A stretch of 64,000 nt of DNA from Pomphorhynchus laevis (Eukaryota; Acanthocephala; Palaeacanthocephala; Echinorhynchida; Pomphorhynchidae): positions 49,061 through 113,060 of the forward strand of contig WNNJ02002671.1 in assembly GCA_012934845.2 (NCBI GenBank). Direction: 5' to 3'. The translations under genes were made by a program, and so were the position numbers. Positions 48,601-57,519 of the stretch are shown in pieces. Under the pieces are notes generated by a model. That model saw nothing but the letters and a program-made list of their open reading frames with translations, made no database searches and was not told where the DNA came from. The first letter of the stretch is position 1, and the number at the start of each line of letters is the position of its first letter.

Positions 48601-51600
48601 TGCTGTGTTATTGCTAGTAATGACCTATATCATGAATCAATGTTGTTGAGCTTAAGCGGCCATTCGCTTAGATATACCATAAAAGTTTGTGTGAATGGAG
48701 AGCAATTACGGATGAGATACATTTTTGTGACACCGAGAACTCTCTTAACAAATATTCACTTGACCCTATATATTTGTCGAAAGTTTATAACCGACAAATC
48801 AGGCCAGAATGATGACATTGCATATTAAACTACAGATTCTTGCAAAATTCGGAAATAACACATAACGCCATAGTACGACAACTTTGTTATATTTGGGGTT
48901 AATGATATATATTTTACTAGCTTACATAGTTGTAACTTAATATGATTGGTAAATGTCCATCTTGGTGTTAACATGGCCCCAAATATTTATACGAGTTGCA
49001 GCAACGTAAGTTGTTGGATGTCAGCGTATATTTCTTTGCTAGGTGGCCTCCTCTTCGAAATTTAACAATCCTAGTATACTCCGAATTCATCACTAACTTA
49101 TTTACCACGCAGTTATCATTAAGTCTGTCAAGAACATTCTGACTAGACTATCACCAGCATGTCATCAGCTTACATGATGATTTGCGCTCTTGGTTAACTT
49201 TCTAGTAGGCATCTCGAAAAGACCGATATGAACAAATAAAATAATATGGGACTAAGATGGTACACATATGGAACACCTATAAATTACGGAATGAATTAGA
49301 TAAACAAACACTATTAGAGATTCATGTGTAGTTATGACCAAGTATGGCGGATATTATAGTAAGCATGCGACCATGAGTTCCAAGAATATATCTAAGCTTA
49401 TCTAGTAGAAGTAACATATTCCGCGTCAGAGGGTTTCTGAAAGTTTACAAAAATGTTGTAAGCACTTACTATATCTGATATAATTGATAACATTATCTGT
49501 TCGACATGCGCTAAAGTTAATGAAACGTTTTACAATTTACAATTACAGATGAGAATAACCTTAGACATTGTCATTTAGAGCGCTAATACGATAAGAATTG
49601 AGATTATTTCGAAATCCTGAACCTTTGTACAACATTTCTAAGGTAGATAGTTTTTAAGAATTGGGCAGTTGTGCTGGTATAAATATACCATTTATGATAT
49701 AAACGATATATCATTTATTACTATTTACGGTATACCATTTATATGGTATACCATATCAATATACCATATCAATGATATATTTATTCCAGCATAACTGCCT
49801 AATTCTTATAAATTATCTCTACCTTAGAAATGCTGTACAAAGTTAAAGGATATCGAAAAAATAATCTCAATTCTTAAACGATAACTATAAACGATATTCA
49901 ATATATCGTTTGTCGGGTTCTAAATTATACTAATTACATAACAATGAGTCTGCAAGAGACTTAAGACCGCGGGGTTACACCTGCCCTGCTTTAAAGATAT
50001 ATAAAACAATATTTTTCCTTCAGTTGTTCAGAAATATCCGGACCAATTGCTATATTTCATATATTTTATCGTATTCGAAGAGTATATTTAAGTGGTATGC
50101 ATGGTTGTTTAGAATTTATGAAATTATAGATATGGCCAATATCTGTTTTCTGAATGGGATTGTTTTACATGGAACAGCCCGCGAAAATCCCATCTTTAAT
50201 AGATATTGACGATAATGATGAATTGTATCTTTGAATCTAAGAGCACCTTTGAGAGACAGCCGGCACTTTTCTGAAAAAAGTTAAGGTGCTAATAAGCTTA
50301 GTCTATTTTGACTCTAAATGAGTGTGGAACGATCATCGAGAAGTTAGAATAATGCCAAGAGATTTATACGGATTTGTGAAATCAAGTGCTATTTTATTAA
50401 AAGAACTATCATCCGAGCGTGAAAACCTATCACTGTGTCGAAATTTAATAATCGTTATCTTATTGATAATCACCTCTTAGATTAACTTTATAATAGCTAA
50501 ATAAAGAATCAGCCACGAATTGAAGTTCATAAATAGATTCGGATATGATTAATAGGCTATCAATGTAAATATAAACGTGAACATAGTCATTGTTAGACCA
50601 AATTATTGTGAACAAATCGTTTGTAAAGAAGAAAAACAATAAGGGAATTCAATGTAGGCCAAAATCGCATCATTTGAAAACCCAATACATCATTTATTTC
50701 GCGTGATTCACCTACTTTCAATTCTGTCGCTACTGCTAGAAGTCACTCAGAAGTGTCACTGATTCTAATTTACGAAGAGGTTATAAAATGAACATCTAAT
50801 ACACTGAGCTTTTCGCTGGGCAGCGATATCAGGGAATTCATCAACATACTTGTAAAGTTATTCAAATCAGCATGCATCCCAGTAATTATGATTATGTATT
50901 CTTAAAATATCTACATTTTGTCAATGCTGCCTACAGCGTGTAATTTCGAGGAAAGCGGCTCGCATTCAGCTTACTTAATGCCGTAGATTGCTTCTATTGA
51001 AAGAAAATCGTCTATCTGAACTAATTGAAGAAGCACATTTTTGCAGTATTCGCGAATGCCACCTTTAATTGCTACGAAACCGTTCAAATGGGACAAAGTG
51101 TTTCTTAAATAAATATAAAGAGGAAATTATAAAGACCCAATGCGCTCTCTTTGGTCCGATCAACCAAGTTGTAATCTACTAAGTTTAAATGACGAGATGA
51201 GTAGTTTAAATGCGAGAGAGCTGCTATTTCCTAAACATCCGTCAGGAGAATTGGCAACAAGTAATGCAGTATTACATTTGCCATTCACCCTATCATAAAC
51301 CGCTTTTTTGAGCGATTTATGATAGGAACGGATATTATAAATATTATATTTATGTTTCATAAATATTATACATATATTATATTTATATATCATATTATAT
51401 TTATGATAGGAACATATGTAACGGATATTATAAATCAGTCGAAGAGAACAACTGGAGTCGCTGGTTTTTCTGGAGTTGATGCAAGATAATGGAAACACAT
51501 GCTCAAATTATTTGACCGATATTTTATAAAATTAACAGAAATAATGGGGGGGGGCGATTACCTACAGACTTGCAAAGATAGAGCAAAGTTCTGGGACAAC

Positions 51601-53518
51601 AAGTGCGTTTATGATATCCAGATCAATTACACTGAATAAATACCCAGATATTCGTCCTATAGGTGTTAGAGAATTATACCGTCATATTGTGGCAAAAGTA
51701 ATTTTGAGAAAGATTTTTTGTCACGTTCTAGCCGTAGCGGGTCATATTCAACTACGTATTGGACAACGATAGGCATTGATTATGACTTAAGAAATATTTG
51801 TGCATCATTAGATGCATCTCCTTATTTATGCTTACTTCAGATTGATGCGGATAATGCCTTTTATCAAATCAATAGAAATATTGCTATTGCCAATTTGGCA
51901 CTGATGAGTCATTGTGATGATGAAAGGTATCTGATACTGTTATCGTCGTTCTTTCGTGTCTGGCTTACATGATTGCTAACATAATTCACGCGGAATGGTA
52001 TCGTTTGAGAAATTCATAATTAAAAGAAGTTAGCCGATATAAAAGATACCTGCGCTGGCGTTTGACAGTGCTTTTGCTAATGATCCTATTTGGTGAAGCC
52101 GTAGTGATGGTTTAGCACTCTATGACGTTATTAGAGGTGTTCTAGTACCTCATACACATGACTAGTTTCTTGCCGTCTGCTAGTCCTCCTCTGCATCCAG
52201 CTGTGGAGGTGATCTGGCACTGATGAGTCATTGTGATGATGAAAAGGTATCTAATACTGTTATCGTCGTTCTTTCGCGTCGGGCTAACATGATTACTTAA
52301 AATAATATATGTCTCTCGTTATATCGTATACTCTACAAAACTTAAACTGAAAATCCGACGCTCGTCATAGACAACGAAATAATGGTTTAAATATAGGTTT
52401 TCATTCAATGTGATTCCTTGTCGATGGTGGCATTCGCTGAAGCCACTCTTACTTTGATGCATCTTACACACCAGTCTTTTGCGCACGTGGTTCAAAAATG
52501 GTTTCCTGACGACTTGTCATGTGTCGGCTAATCTCAAGATCTCTCTTGAGTACTTGACATGGTGATAAATGTTGGACCCGCTTATGGATTTTAAATCAAC
52601 GAAAAAATGCAAAACTTTAACGAAAATCGATTAATAGATAATTTATTCTTATAAAAAACTGTTCAAATGCCAATGAAGGCATCGAAGTAGTTGGTGTTAT
52701 GGTAGAAAAAGTACGTTTACTGAGTCTTGTATTAAAATCAAGGTTGCTGAACGGGTTAGAATTATTGAAATGCTTTCGCTTTTGCGAAGAATGATCCACA
52801 AGCGTTTTATAATTGATATAGTAGCTTGTAAACATAAATGGAGGTGTGTGTTTCGGAATAAAATATATTTTTTAAATATTTTGTATGTGTTACATTTAAA
52901 AATATTCGCTATGAAACATAAAATATTAAACTGAAGTGTAATTTAATAAAATCAATTAATGATTAATTAAAATTTAATTTATTAAACAATAATTAATTAT
53001 TATTAATTAATTAGTATTTATTATTTAATTAATTTATTTATAATTTTTTTATTAATGAATAAGATTTTAATTAATTATTGTCGAGTTTTATTTAATTAAA
53101 CTCAACATTTAAAAACATATTGCACCTATCAGGTGTTCATAAATAATTTAAAAATTGTAGCTTTTAGTTGTATCCTAACTGTACAGATCCTGATAAATTT
53201 AATTCCACAAAACTTGGAAATACTTTATGCGATATTATTCAAGATTATAGCCTCGTTTGTTTTAGCGGACTTGACATAAAGGTAATGATAATAATTCAGA
53301 TTATTATCTGCATTGCTCTTTAGAATCGACAATCGATGGTTAAACTAATCGCTGAGATTGATAGAGCGATTGGGTTTGTGCATTGCAAGAAATGCAAAAA
53401 GTCCGTTTCGGCTGTAGAACTAATGTCAAGTGCATGCCGTCCTGAGCTACATCGCAGATACGTTAACAACCTCTTTGACCACTATCGAGACATTGAAAGT
53501 TGCGAAGAAACACAATGA
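36617..53518 (+). CDS. GPN2: GPN-loop GTPase 2 (five exons)
   Basis: A small GTPase of the GPN family, which helps assemble and import RNA polymerase II and III in eukaryotes. Exons: 36617-36706, 44116-44382, 46388-46690, 53168-53281, 53324-53518; every intron falls between codons, and the product is 322 residues (human GPN2 310). Motifs: P-loop GPPGSGKTT (16-24), LDPAN (45-49), the family-defining GPN triad (78-80), DCPGQVELY (115-123), G4 motif TKLDL (186-190), then YTDVLDLKKLLL and DYSLVCFSGLDIK. The family start IGPPGSGKTTYC favours GPN2 over GPN1 or GPN3. Unusual points are AAI after the GPN triad where most members have GGL, and a poorly conserved stretch at residues 60-76. The acceptor of exon 2 (CCTTAAG) is weak but fixes the frame. 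Confidence 0.9.
38700..38832. repeat. direct repeat, left copy
   Basis: ATTACAATCAAAAAATATAT and the following 100 bases recur at 39484-39620 in the same direction (about 85% alike). The pair brackets the LINE-B 3' end at 38.84-39.13 kb. Confidence 0.7.
38840..39135 (+). mobile_element. LINE-B 3' end, copy 3
   Basis: The fragment reads through a decayed RT C-terminal part (STNFGRRSLHIAAPLL) and ends with a perfect 7-bp hairpin GCACACA/TGTGTGC (39095-39111) then ATTCGCCACATTAAAAAAAT. It lies in GPN2 intron 1 in the sense direction and is severely 5'-truncated. Confidence 0.7.
39484..39625. repeat. direct repeat, right copy
   Basis: Matches 38700-38832. The two copies on either side of the LINE-B end may be target-site-like duplication of an older repeat, or two insertions of one AT-rich family. 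Confidence 0.65.
39975..40400 (+). mobile_element. R1 ribozyme-like repeat, single unit plus
   Basis: One complete unit and the start of a second: GATACAGACGTCCT occurs about 398 bases apart (39984 and 40382), the unit length seen in the array at 53.9 kb. Boxes: GGAAAC (40049-40054, degenerate CGAAAC) and CTGATGAG (40080-40087). The stem AGTCTGGGT/ACCCAGACT (40065-40073 with 40092-40100) is perfect. Confidence 0.65.
41205..41760 (-). mobile_element. Penelope-like fragment: pseudo-LTR plus RT C-terminus
   Basis: The pseudo-LTR (41205-41410) is followed by a minus-strand frame (41432-41716) whose 94 residues match the Penelope RT at 28.8 kb almost word for word from [17 protein letters not shown] to [10 protein letters not shown]. 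Similarity stops near 41730 (upstream end of the truncated copy). It lies antisense in GPN2 intron 1. Confidence 0.8.
41945..42200 (-). mobile_element. Penelope-like fragments, decayed
   Basis: 41950-42060 is a shortened pseudo-LTR (CATCATTGGCATCGCTGCTA, TCGGGGAGAGGAATAGGGTC) in reverse direction to its neighbours. 42100-42195 is a piece of the RT coding region (GGTATGCATAAATGGTCATGC...). Confidence 0.6.
42258..42720 (-). mobile_element. Penelope pseudo-LTR (R3) with RT C-terminal stub
   Basis: 42258-42610 is a near-full pseudo-LTR, colinear with 28435-28795, with the same CGAAAC and CTGATGA boxes on the minus strand. 42610-42720 continues into the last codons of an RT-related region with poor similarity. 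The shared left boundary (GTCTACGTA.TTAATATAAT) gives the element end. Confidence 0.7.
42810..43010 (-). mobile_element. Penelope pseudo-LTR (R3), partial
   Basis: ATCAGGTTTCGGCCTCTATT, CAGCATAGCAGCGGAGCTAA and the ATGCATGCTAATGACGTATT segment match the R3 consensus. The left third of the repeat is missing. The copy keeps both boxes. Confidence 0.65.
43307..43600. mobile_element. foldback element with 108-bp inverted arms
   Basis: The left arm 43307-43414 (AGAAATACTATTGTTCGTGG ...) and right arm 43493-43600 are reverse complements with six mismatches in 108. The 78-base spacer has no coding potential. The arms are far less AT-rich than the surrounding intron. No target-site duplication is clear. 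Confidence 0.85.
43790..43875 (-). mobile_element. Penelope RT remnant
   Basis: GTTTAATTTTATTATTATAG TAACCTAGTTTGAAATATGTATC matches the RT C-terminal coding region at 28865-28925 and 41465-41510. Only about 85 bases remain. Confidence 0.55.
44383..45966. other. GPN2 intron 2, no repeat recognised in this part
   Basis: AT-rich intron sequence. One perfect 11-bp hairpin lies at 44495-44520. No open frame or element boundary is seen. Confidence 0.4.
45967..46254. repeat. 144-bp tandem duplication in GPN2 intron 2
   Basis: TTGTCAGAATAAAATTAGAA begins at 45967 and at 46111, exactly 144 bases apart. The two copies are nearly identical to the end of the unit, so the duplication is recent. Confidence 0.85.
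47250..47330 (-). ncRNA. hammerhead-like motif, minus strand
   Basis: On the minus strand: ACA then CTAATGA (core with G to A), GGTCGAAAC (through 47281), a stem III ACGC/GCGT with an inner GCTCC/GGAGC helix, GTC at 47261-47259, and a stem I start TGT pairing with ACA. It belongs to the inverted arm of the R2 element. Confidence 0.45.
47421..47505 (+). ncRNA. hammerhead-like motif, degenerate
   Basis: CTGATGAG (47421-47428) and GGTCGAAAC (47456-47464) are intact with the same stem II geometry as the 47758 copy, and CCCC/GGGG forms a stem III-like hairpin. The expected GTC is replaced around 47484-47490 (GTATC) and stem I is poor. Confidence 0.45.
47752..47830 (+). ncRNA. hammerhead ribozyme motif, near-canonical
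   Basis: Reading the plus strand: stem I 5' strand GCCACA (47752-47757); core CTGATGA (47758-47764); stem II GACT/GGTC (47765-47768 with 47793-47796); second core box AAAA (47797-47800), where GAAA is expected; stem III ACG/CGT (47800-47802 with 47820-47822); cleavage triplet GTC ending 47823; stem I 3' strand TGTAGGC (47824-47830) pairing with GCCACA with one bulged A. The sister copy at 47421 keeps GAAAC but has a weaker stem I. The single core change here may abolish cleavage. Folding was done by eye. Confidence 0.6.
49592..49876. mobile_element. foldback element with about 86-bp inverted arms
   Basis: The left arm 49592-49677 (TAAGAATTGAGATTATTTCG ... GTGCTGG) and right arm 49786-49876 are imperfect reverse complements with several small indels. 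The spacer is made of TATACCAT/ATGGTATA palindromes. It seems to have inserted into the decayed region described next. Confidence 0.75.
49900..50800 (-). mobile_element. Copia-like LTR retrotransposon fossil
   Basis: On the minus strand a short stretch near 50550-50600 reads VYIYIDSLLIISES, resembling the Copia-type RT catalytic region. About 480 bases downstream lies KTDIGHIYNFINSKQ, resembling the segment after the RT in Copia polyproteins. The element is old and broken many times. LTRs were not found, so the limits are approximate and the family call is tentative. Confidence 0.35.
50801..51600. other. GPN2 intron 3, no clear feature
   Basis: Mixed-composition sequence, probably decayed repeat. 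A hairpin with 16-bp arms and one mismatch is at 51289-51326 (CCTATCATAAACCGCT), followed by AT-rich palindromic strings. An eight-G run is at 51546-51553. Confidence 0.35.
51600..52300 (+). mobile_element. reverse-transcriptase-like fossil of unassigned family
   Basis: The plus strand near 51640-51700 reads YPDIRPIGVRELYRHIVAKV, resembling the RPIGVGE..RRI..K entry motif of a group of metazoan reverse transcriptases. 51835-51900 reads LLQIDADNAFYQINRNIA, resembling the first catalytic Asp motif (D..NAF). The element family cannot be decided. It is broken in several places. A segment of about 75 bases (CTGGCACTGATGAGTCATTG) is repeated at 51896 and 52210, and a related inverted piece lies at 57205-57290. 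Confidence 0.5.
52300..53167. other. GPN2 intron 3, distal part
   Basis: 52860-53150 is almost pure A/T simple sequence (TTAATTAATTA). A 72-codon minus-strand frame at 52617-52835 has no recognisable motif. Nothing else is seen. Confidence 0.35.
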
Positions 53519-53867
53519 AATCTTAATAATTGTATATACGTATATTTCGGTGTTCTCTTCTATATTTCAATTATTTCTTTCTTTCGCAGTTTTATCTAGC
53601 AAATGACATTCAAATTATTTATTTTAAAACATATTATCGAAGAAAATAAGTCAATATTAAATCAAAATATATTAAAAAGAAAAGATTTTTGGATTAAAAC
53701 GCTTAATTTGCAGAAGTAGTATAGTAAATAATAAACAACTATATTATAATAACCCTGTTCAACGCGAGACAAGAAGTAATGACGATAAAAAAGGAATAAG
53801 AAAATAGAGTTGATATTTAATTTCTCATATTAAATGAGAAAATATTATAATATTTTATGATCGGCTT

Positions 53868-55190
53868 TGAACACCACTGGAGTAGCCACTCTAGTGTGCG
53901 TAACGTTAAATCGCGATGCAGATGTCCTGATTTCCAAATCCGATCAGCATCAGTGTACGGAGTAAGCAGATAATAAGGGTCGAAACATGAAATGTAAGTC
54001 TGAGTCTGCAGCTGATGAGACCCACCCAGACTGATTAGTAGCGTTCTGCTGTATCAAGAATAGGAACAATACATGTGAGGATAATATCGTGCCACAATCG
54101 GAAAAATTTCAGCTCACAGATGCAATCAAATACAATTAAAAAACATTCATTGCAAGTGGCAGCATGAAAAACAGTGATCTGGCTAGCGGATCACACACAT
54201 TGGGTAGGTTTCTAATATATCGTTAGAATACGATCCCCTACCAAAAGTAATATACAGAAATGTCTACCTACACCACTGGAGCAGCCAGCCTAGTAGATGT
54301 AACGTTAAATTGTGATGCAGGCGTCCTGGGTTTAAATCCGATCAACATCAGTGTACGCAGTAAGCAGGTAATAAGGGTCAAAACTTGAAATGTAAGTCTG
54401 CGTCGGCAACTGATGAGACCCACTCAGACTTATTAGTGGCGGTTTGCCGTATCAAGAATAGGAACTTCCAATAAAAACATTTATTGGAAGTGTTAGCATG
54501 AAAAGCAGTGATCCGGCTAACGGTCACACACACATATATAGTATGTTTCAATTGATCGTTATAATACGATCCCCTACCAAAAGTAATATACAGAAATGTC
54601 TACCTACACCACTGGAGCAGCCAACCTAGAGGATGTAACTTTTAATTGCGATACGGACGTTATGGGTTTAAATCCGATCAGCATCAGTGTTCGAAGTAAG
54701 CAGTAACGTGAAATGTAGGTCTTGGTCAGGATAATGTCGTGCCACAACCAGAAAAAAATGTCTTGTCTTTCTTGTGATATTAAATATATTACTAACACAA
54801 AACAATCTATATTTGATAAGTTAGTCTCATCAGCTGCTGAAATATAGGTCTGGGTCAGCAGCTGATGAAACCCACCCAGACTGATTAGTATCGTCTTGCT
54901 TATTATTTTTTCATATAAAGAGCACAACTTGGACTAAAAATAATTTTAGTGTACCTTCCCTGCTCAAAGAAAGCTTTGGTTATTTTTCATCTTACTTGTG
55001 TTAATTTTGGGTTTATTAATCTCACGGATTGAAATTGTAAAGTTTGCCATCATAGTTACCCAAATAATCATAATTATTTCTTCTTTTGATATTTTGTTTA
55101 TCAAAAGTCAATATCAAATAGAGCATCTTTGAAATAAAGAAGTCATTTATATCGCAAGTTTATTGATTTGGTAGAATTATCCCCAGGCAG
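53868..55190 (+). repeat. R1 tandem array, three units with hammerhead-like boxes
   Basis: The landmark ACCACTGGAG occurs at 53873, 54272 and 54608, giving units of 399 and 336 bases and a third unit running to about 55185. Each unit contains a conserved block: GGGTC, CGAAAC (53981-53986 in unit 1), ATGTAAGTCTG, CTGATGAG (54012-54019) and GACCCACCCAGACTGATTAG. The 336-base unit lacks about 63 bases after TCAAGAATAGGAAC. A pol III B-box-like GGGTTTAAATCC lies about 100 bases upstream of the boxes. The arrangement resembles retrozymes or Penelope pseudo-LTR tandems. No coding sequence. Confidence 0.75.
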
Positions 55191-55329
55191 TGAAAGTTGT
55201 ATATTGTAATACAAAATACTATAATCGTACAATAAATGTAAATAATAACAATAGAAAATATACATTAACCATAAACTTCATTAATAAATCTTTATGAATT
55301 GAAGACAATGTTTTAAACAACATATTTGA

Positions 55330-55520
55330 AATAAAAAAAGTAACAGCACCAGTATACGAAAGCAGATAATAAGGGTCGAAACGTGAAATGTAGGTCTGGA
55401 TCAGCAGCTGTTGTGACCCACCCAGGCTGATTTGTAGCGTCCTGCTGTATCAAGAAAAATAACAATACCTATGATGATAATCTCGTGCCACAACCAGAAG
55501 AAAGGTTAATCGCGGCAATT
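55330..55520 (+). repeat. R1 unit, partial
   Basis: GCAGATAATAAGGGTCGAAA at 55362 through GTGACCCACCCAGGCTGA and TCCTGCTGTATCAAG repeats the R1 core with an altered CTGTTGTG box (in place of CTGATGAG). The unit is truncated on both sides. A further diverged piece with CTGATGAG and GGAAAC lies at 55674-55730. Confidence 0.6.
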
Positions 55521-56000
55521 AAGAAAGGACGTATCCAAACGAAGATAAATAACTTGATATATATAAAAATAAAAAGGTACGATTTAGACATTTAAGTTGG
55601 CAAAAGACAAGATTATTATCTAATACGAAAAGACGGTAACTGTTTGATGTGATCTTCCAATTAATATTGTGCAGCTGATGAGATGTGATCGGAAACATCA
55701 GTCTAATTTAGAGCCCAGAGAGTGAAATGTAGGTAATCGAATTTGTAAGAGACAAAAAATGAAAAGGATATATTATATTTTCTAACACATTTTATTATTT
55801 TGCCCATATGACAAAAAAATTATGTTAAAATATTAAATTACAAATATATTTAATATTACTAGTAATATATAAAAATGTGTTAAACGTATAATTATAGTTA
55901 CTTAAATCTGATCCTATTATTTCTTTACTGTTAGAACTATTTAAAATTCCACGTGAAGTTTAATGAAGTTTTTTGCGTGTATATGTTTTTGTCATTATTA
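55521..56000. other. AT-rich spacer, possible R1 scrap
   Basis: Apart from the diverged R1 piece at 55670-55735 (GCAGCTGATGAGATGTGATC) the stretch shows no feature. Confidence 0.35.
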
Positions 56001-56004
56001 ACAT

Positions 56005-56400
56005 TTATTGTCCGATTATGGTATTTTTTGACAATATTACACAACTTAGCCTATTATACTCTTTAATAAATCTTAGATTTATTAAACCAAAGATTTCTTT
56101 AGAAAGACTTCTTATATTTACATAAAGATCTTTTAGCTTATTATCTCTTAAAAATTGTTTTAATATTTCTAATTGTTCATTTATATACATATCTTTTTTA
56201 ATATTTTTAACTCTATTTTTCCTATTCCTTTTATCACCATGACTTCTTGGTTTGCGTGTAACCGGATTATTATAAGATGGTTGTTTATTATGTATTATAC
56301 TACTTATGCTAATTCCTTGTACCACGTCATTCAATCCTAATGGGTACATGGAATTAAGCGTTTTAATCCAAAAAATCTTCTTTTTCTAATAGTTTTTGAT
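56005..56400 (-). pseudogene. Penelope-like element endonuclease-side fragment
   Basis: The minus strand reads FWIKTLNSMYPLGLNDVVQG across a one-base frame change near 56350. W.KTL.T.YP.GLND is the conserved segment at the end of the GIY-YIG endonuclease region of Penelope-like elements. It is followed by a basic, linker-like stretch (RKPRSHGDKRNRKNRVKN) and about 60 further residues to a stop at 56005. This is the C-terminal end only, with no RT nearby. Confidence 0.6.
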
Positions 56401-56582
56401 TTAATGTTGTCTTATTTTCTTCAATAATATGTTCTAAAATAAATAATTTGCAGTTGATGGTTATATATCACATGTCGACAAGATAGCTATTTTGTAATTT
56501 AACAATAAAAATATTTTAAAATAATTTAACATAAATTTAACATATAAAATATTGGTTTAAAGCTTTTACTGTTTTGACAAAC

Positions 56583-56776
56583 CTGTAAATTATCAAGAGC
56601 TCTTTCATTTAGTAAATAAGTCTTTTTCATATCAACCCATAATCTATCAAATCCATCCGTCATGTAATGTGCTGTTTTTCTTAATCGTATGAGTGTACGG
56701 CAATACACATAATCAATACCGAAAAATCCAGCGTCCACTAAGATCTTACTGGCACGAAGTATCGTTCTTTTATGTC
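56583..56776 (-). CDS. single exon of an unrecognised host gene
   Basis: On the minus strand an open segment reads HKRTILRASKILVDAGFFGI, DYVYCRTLIRLRKTAHYMTD and GFDRLWVDMKKTYLLNERALDNLQ. It then meets a donor (CAG|GTTTGT at 56583/56582) with phase 0. A possible acceptor is TTTAG|GAC at 56777/56776; an in-frame stop lies just upstream of it, so splicing is needed. The composition is clearly protein-like and not of retroelement type. I do not recognise the family. Downstream exons would lie on the minus strand below 56 kb, beyond or around the Penelope fragment, or may be lost. Confidence 0.45.
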
Positions 56777-57230
56777 CTAAATCATGTCATATTAAACACA
56801 CCACATCTGTGATATTATAGTTACATAGGTGCATACAAAGTTACGACAGTAATTTTATTTTTTTTAATATTGAGATTATTGTCGTAATCACAAAATTTAC
56901 ATCTTTTCCTGTTACAATTAAAATATTTAGTATTTAAAATCTCCCGAAATTATGTCGTATCTCGACGGTGAAGCACACCATAAAACAACCAGATATAACA
57001 TATATTCGATCAGTTAATATTTCAGTAAATTTTGTTAATTTCTCAAATTCTACATACAAGGAATAATGTGATATGAAAAAAATCAAGAAAACAATGTGTG
57101 CTGACTATAATTTAATCATAAATTGTTTTAAATAAAATGTTGGCTTCAGTTTATCAACATTAAATATAAAATATATAAATACATCTAAATATAAGTAGAG
57201 TGAGACCATTCCGCGTGAATTTCTTTAAAA
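56777..57230. other. AT-rich spacer, end shared with RT-like fossil
   Basis: No gene. The last 25 bases (CCATTCCGCGTGAAT at 57207) are the reverse complement of ATTCACGCGGAATGG at 51985, linking this point to the element at 51.6-52.3 kb. Confidence 0.4.
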
Positions 57231-57288
57231 ACATGTAAGCCAGACGCGAAAGAATGATTTTTCATTCTTTCGCGTCTGGCTAACATGT
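57231..57288. repeat. 28-bp nearly perfect hairpin
   Basis: AACATGTAAGCCAGACGCGA and its continuation pair with TCATTCTTTCGCGTCTGGCT and its continuation around a loop of two to four T. The same sequence, unpaired, lies at 51950-51975 and 52250-52290. A terminal inverted duplication of that element is likely. Confidence 0.8.
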
Positions 57289-57519
57289 TTTACATATAAA
57301 TATGTATTTATTAGATATTTATGTAATATTATTATCGTAAAAATTCCTAACTAATAAAGCTATAAAGTTTTAACTTTAATCAACAACCTAAGCTTTTAAA
57401 AAAATCTAAAAAAATAAATAAAAACAAACAAAAACAATATTTAAAGATCAAATTTATCCAGCTAGCCATATTCTTAATAAATGTATGTTATTAATCTCAA
57501 ATGTAAGTAGTTACTGATT

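Noticed and set aside
48464-48828. Frames of 61 and 62 codons in GPN2 intron 3
   Set aside because: No motif and no splice signals consistent with GPN2; probably decayed repeat.
54300-54350. tRNA or tRNA-derived SINE head in the R1 unit (GGGTTTAAATCC as B box)
   Set aside because: The T-stem does not pair and no convincing A box at the right distance or acceptor stem is seen; kept only as a remark in the R1 entry.
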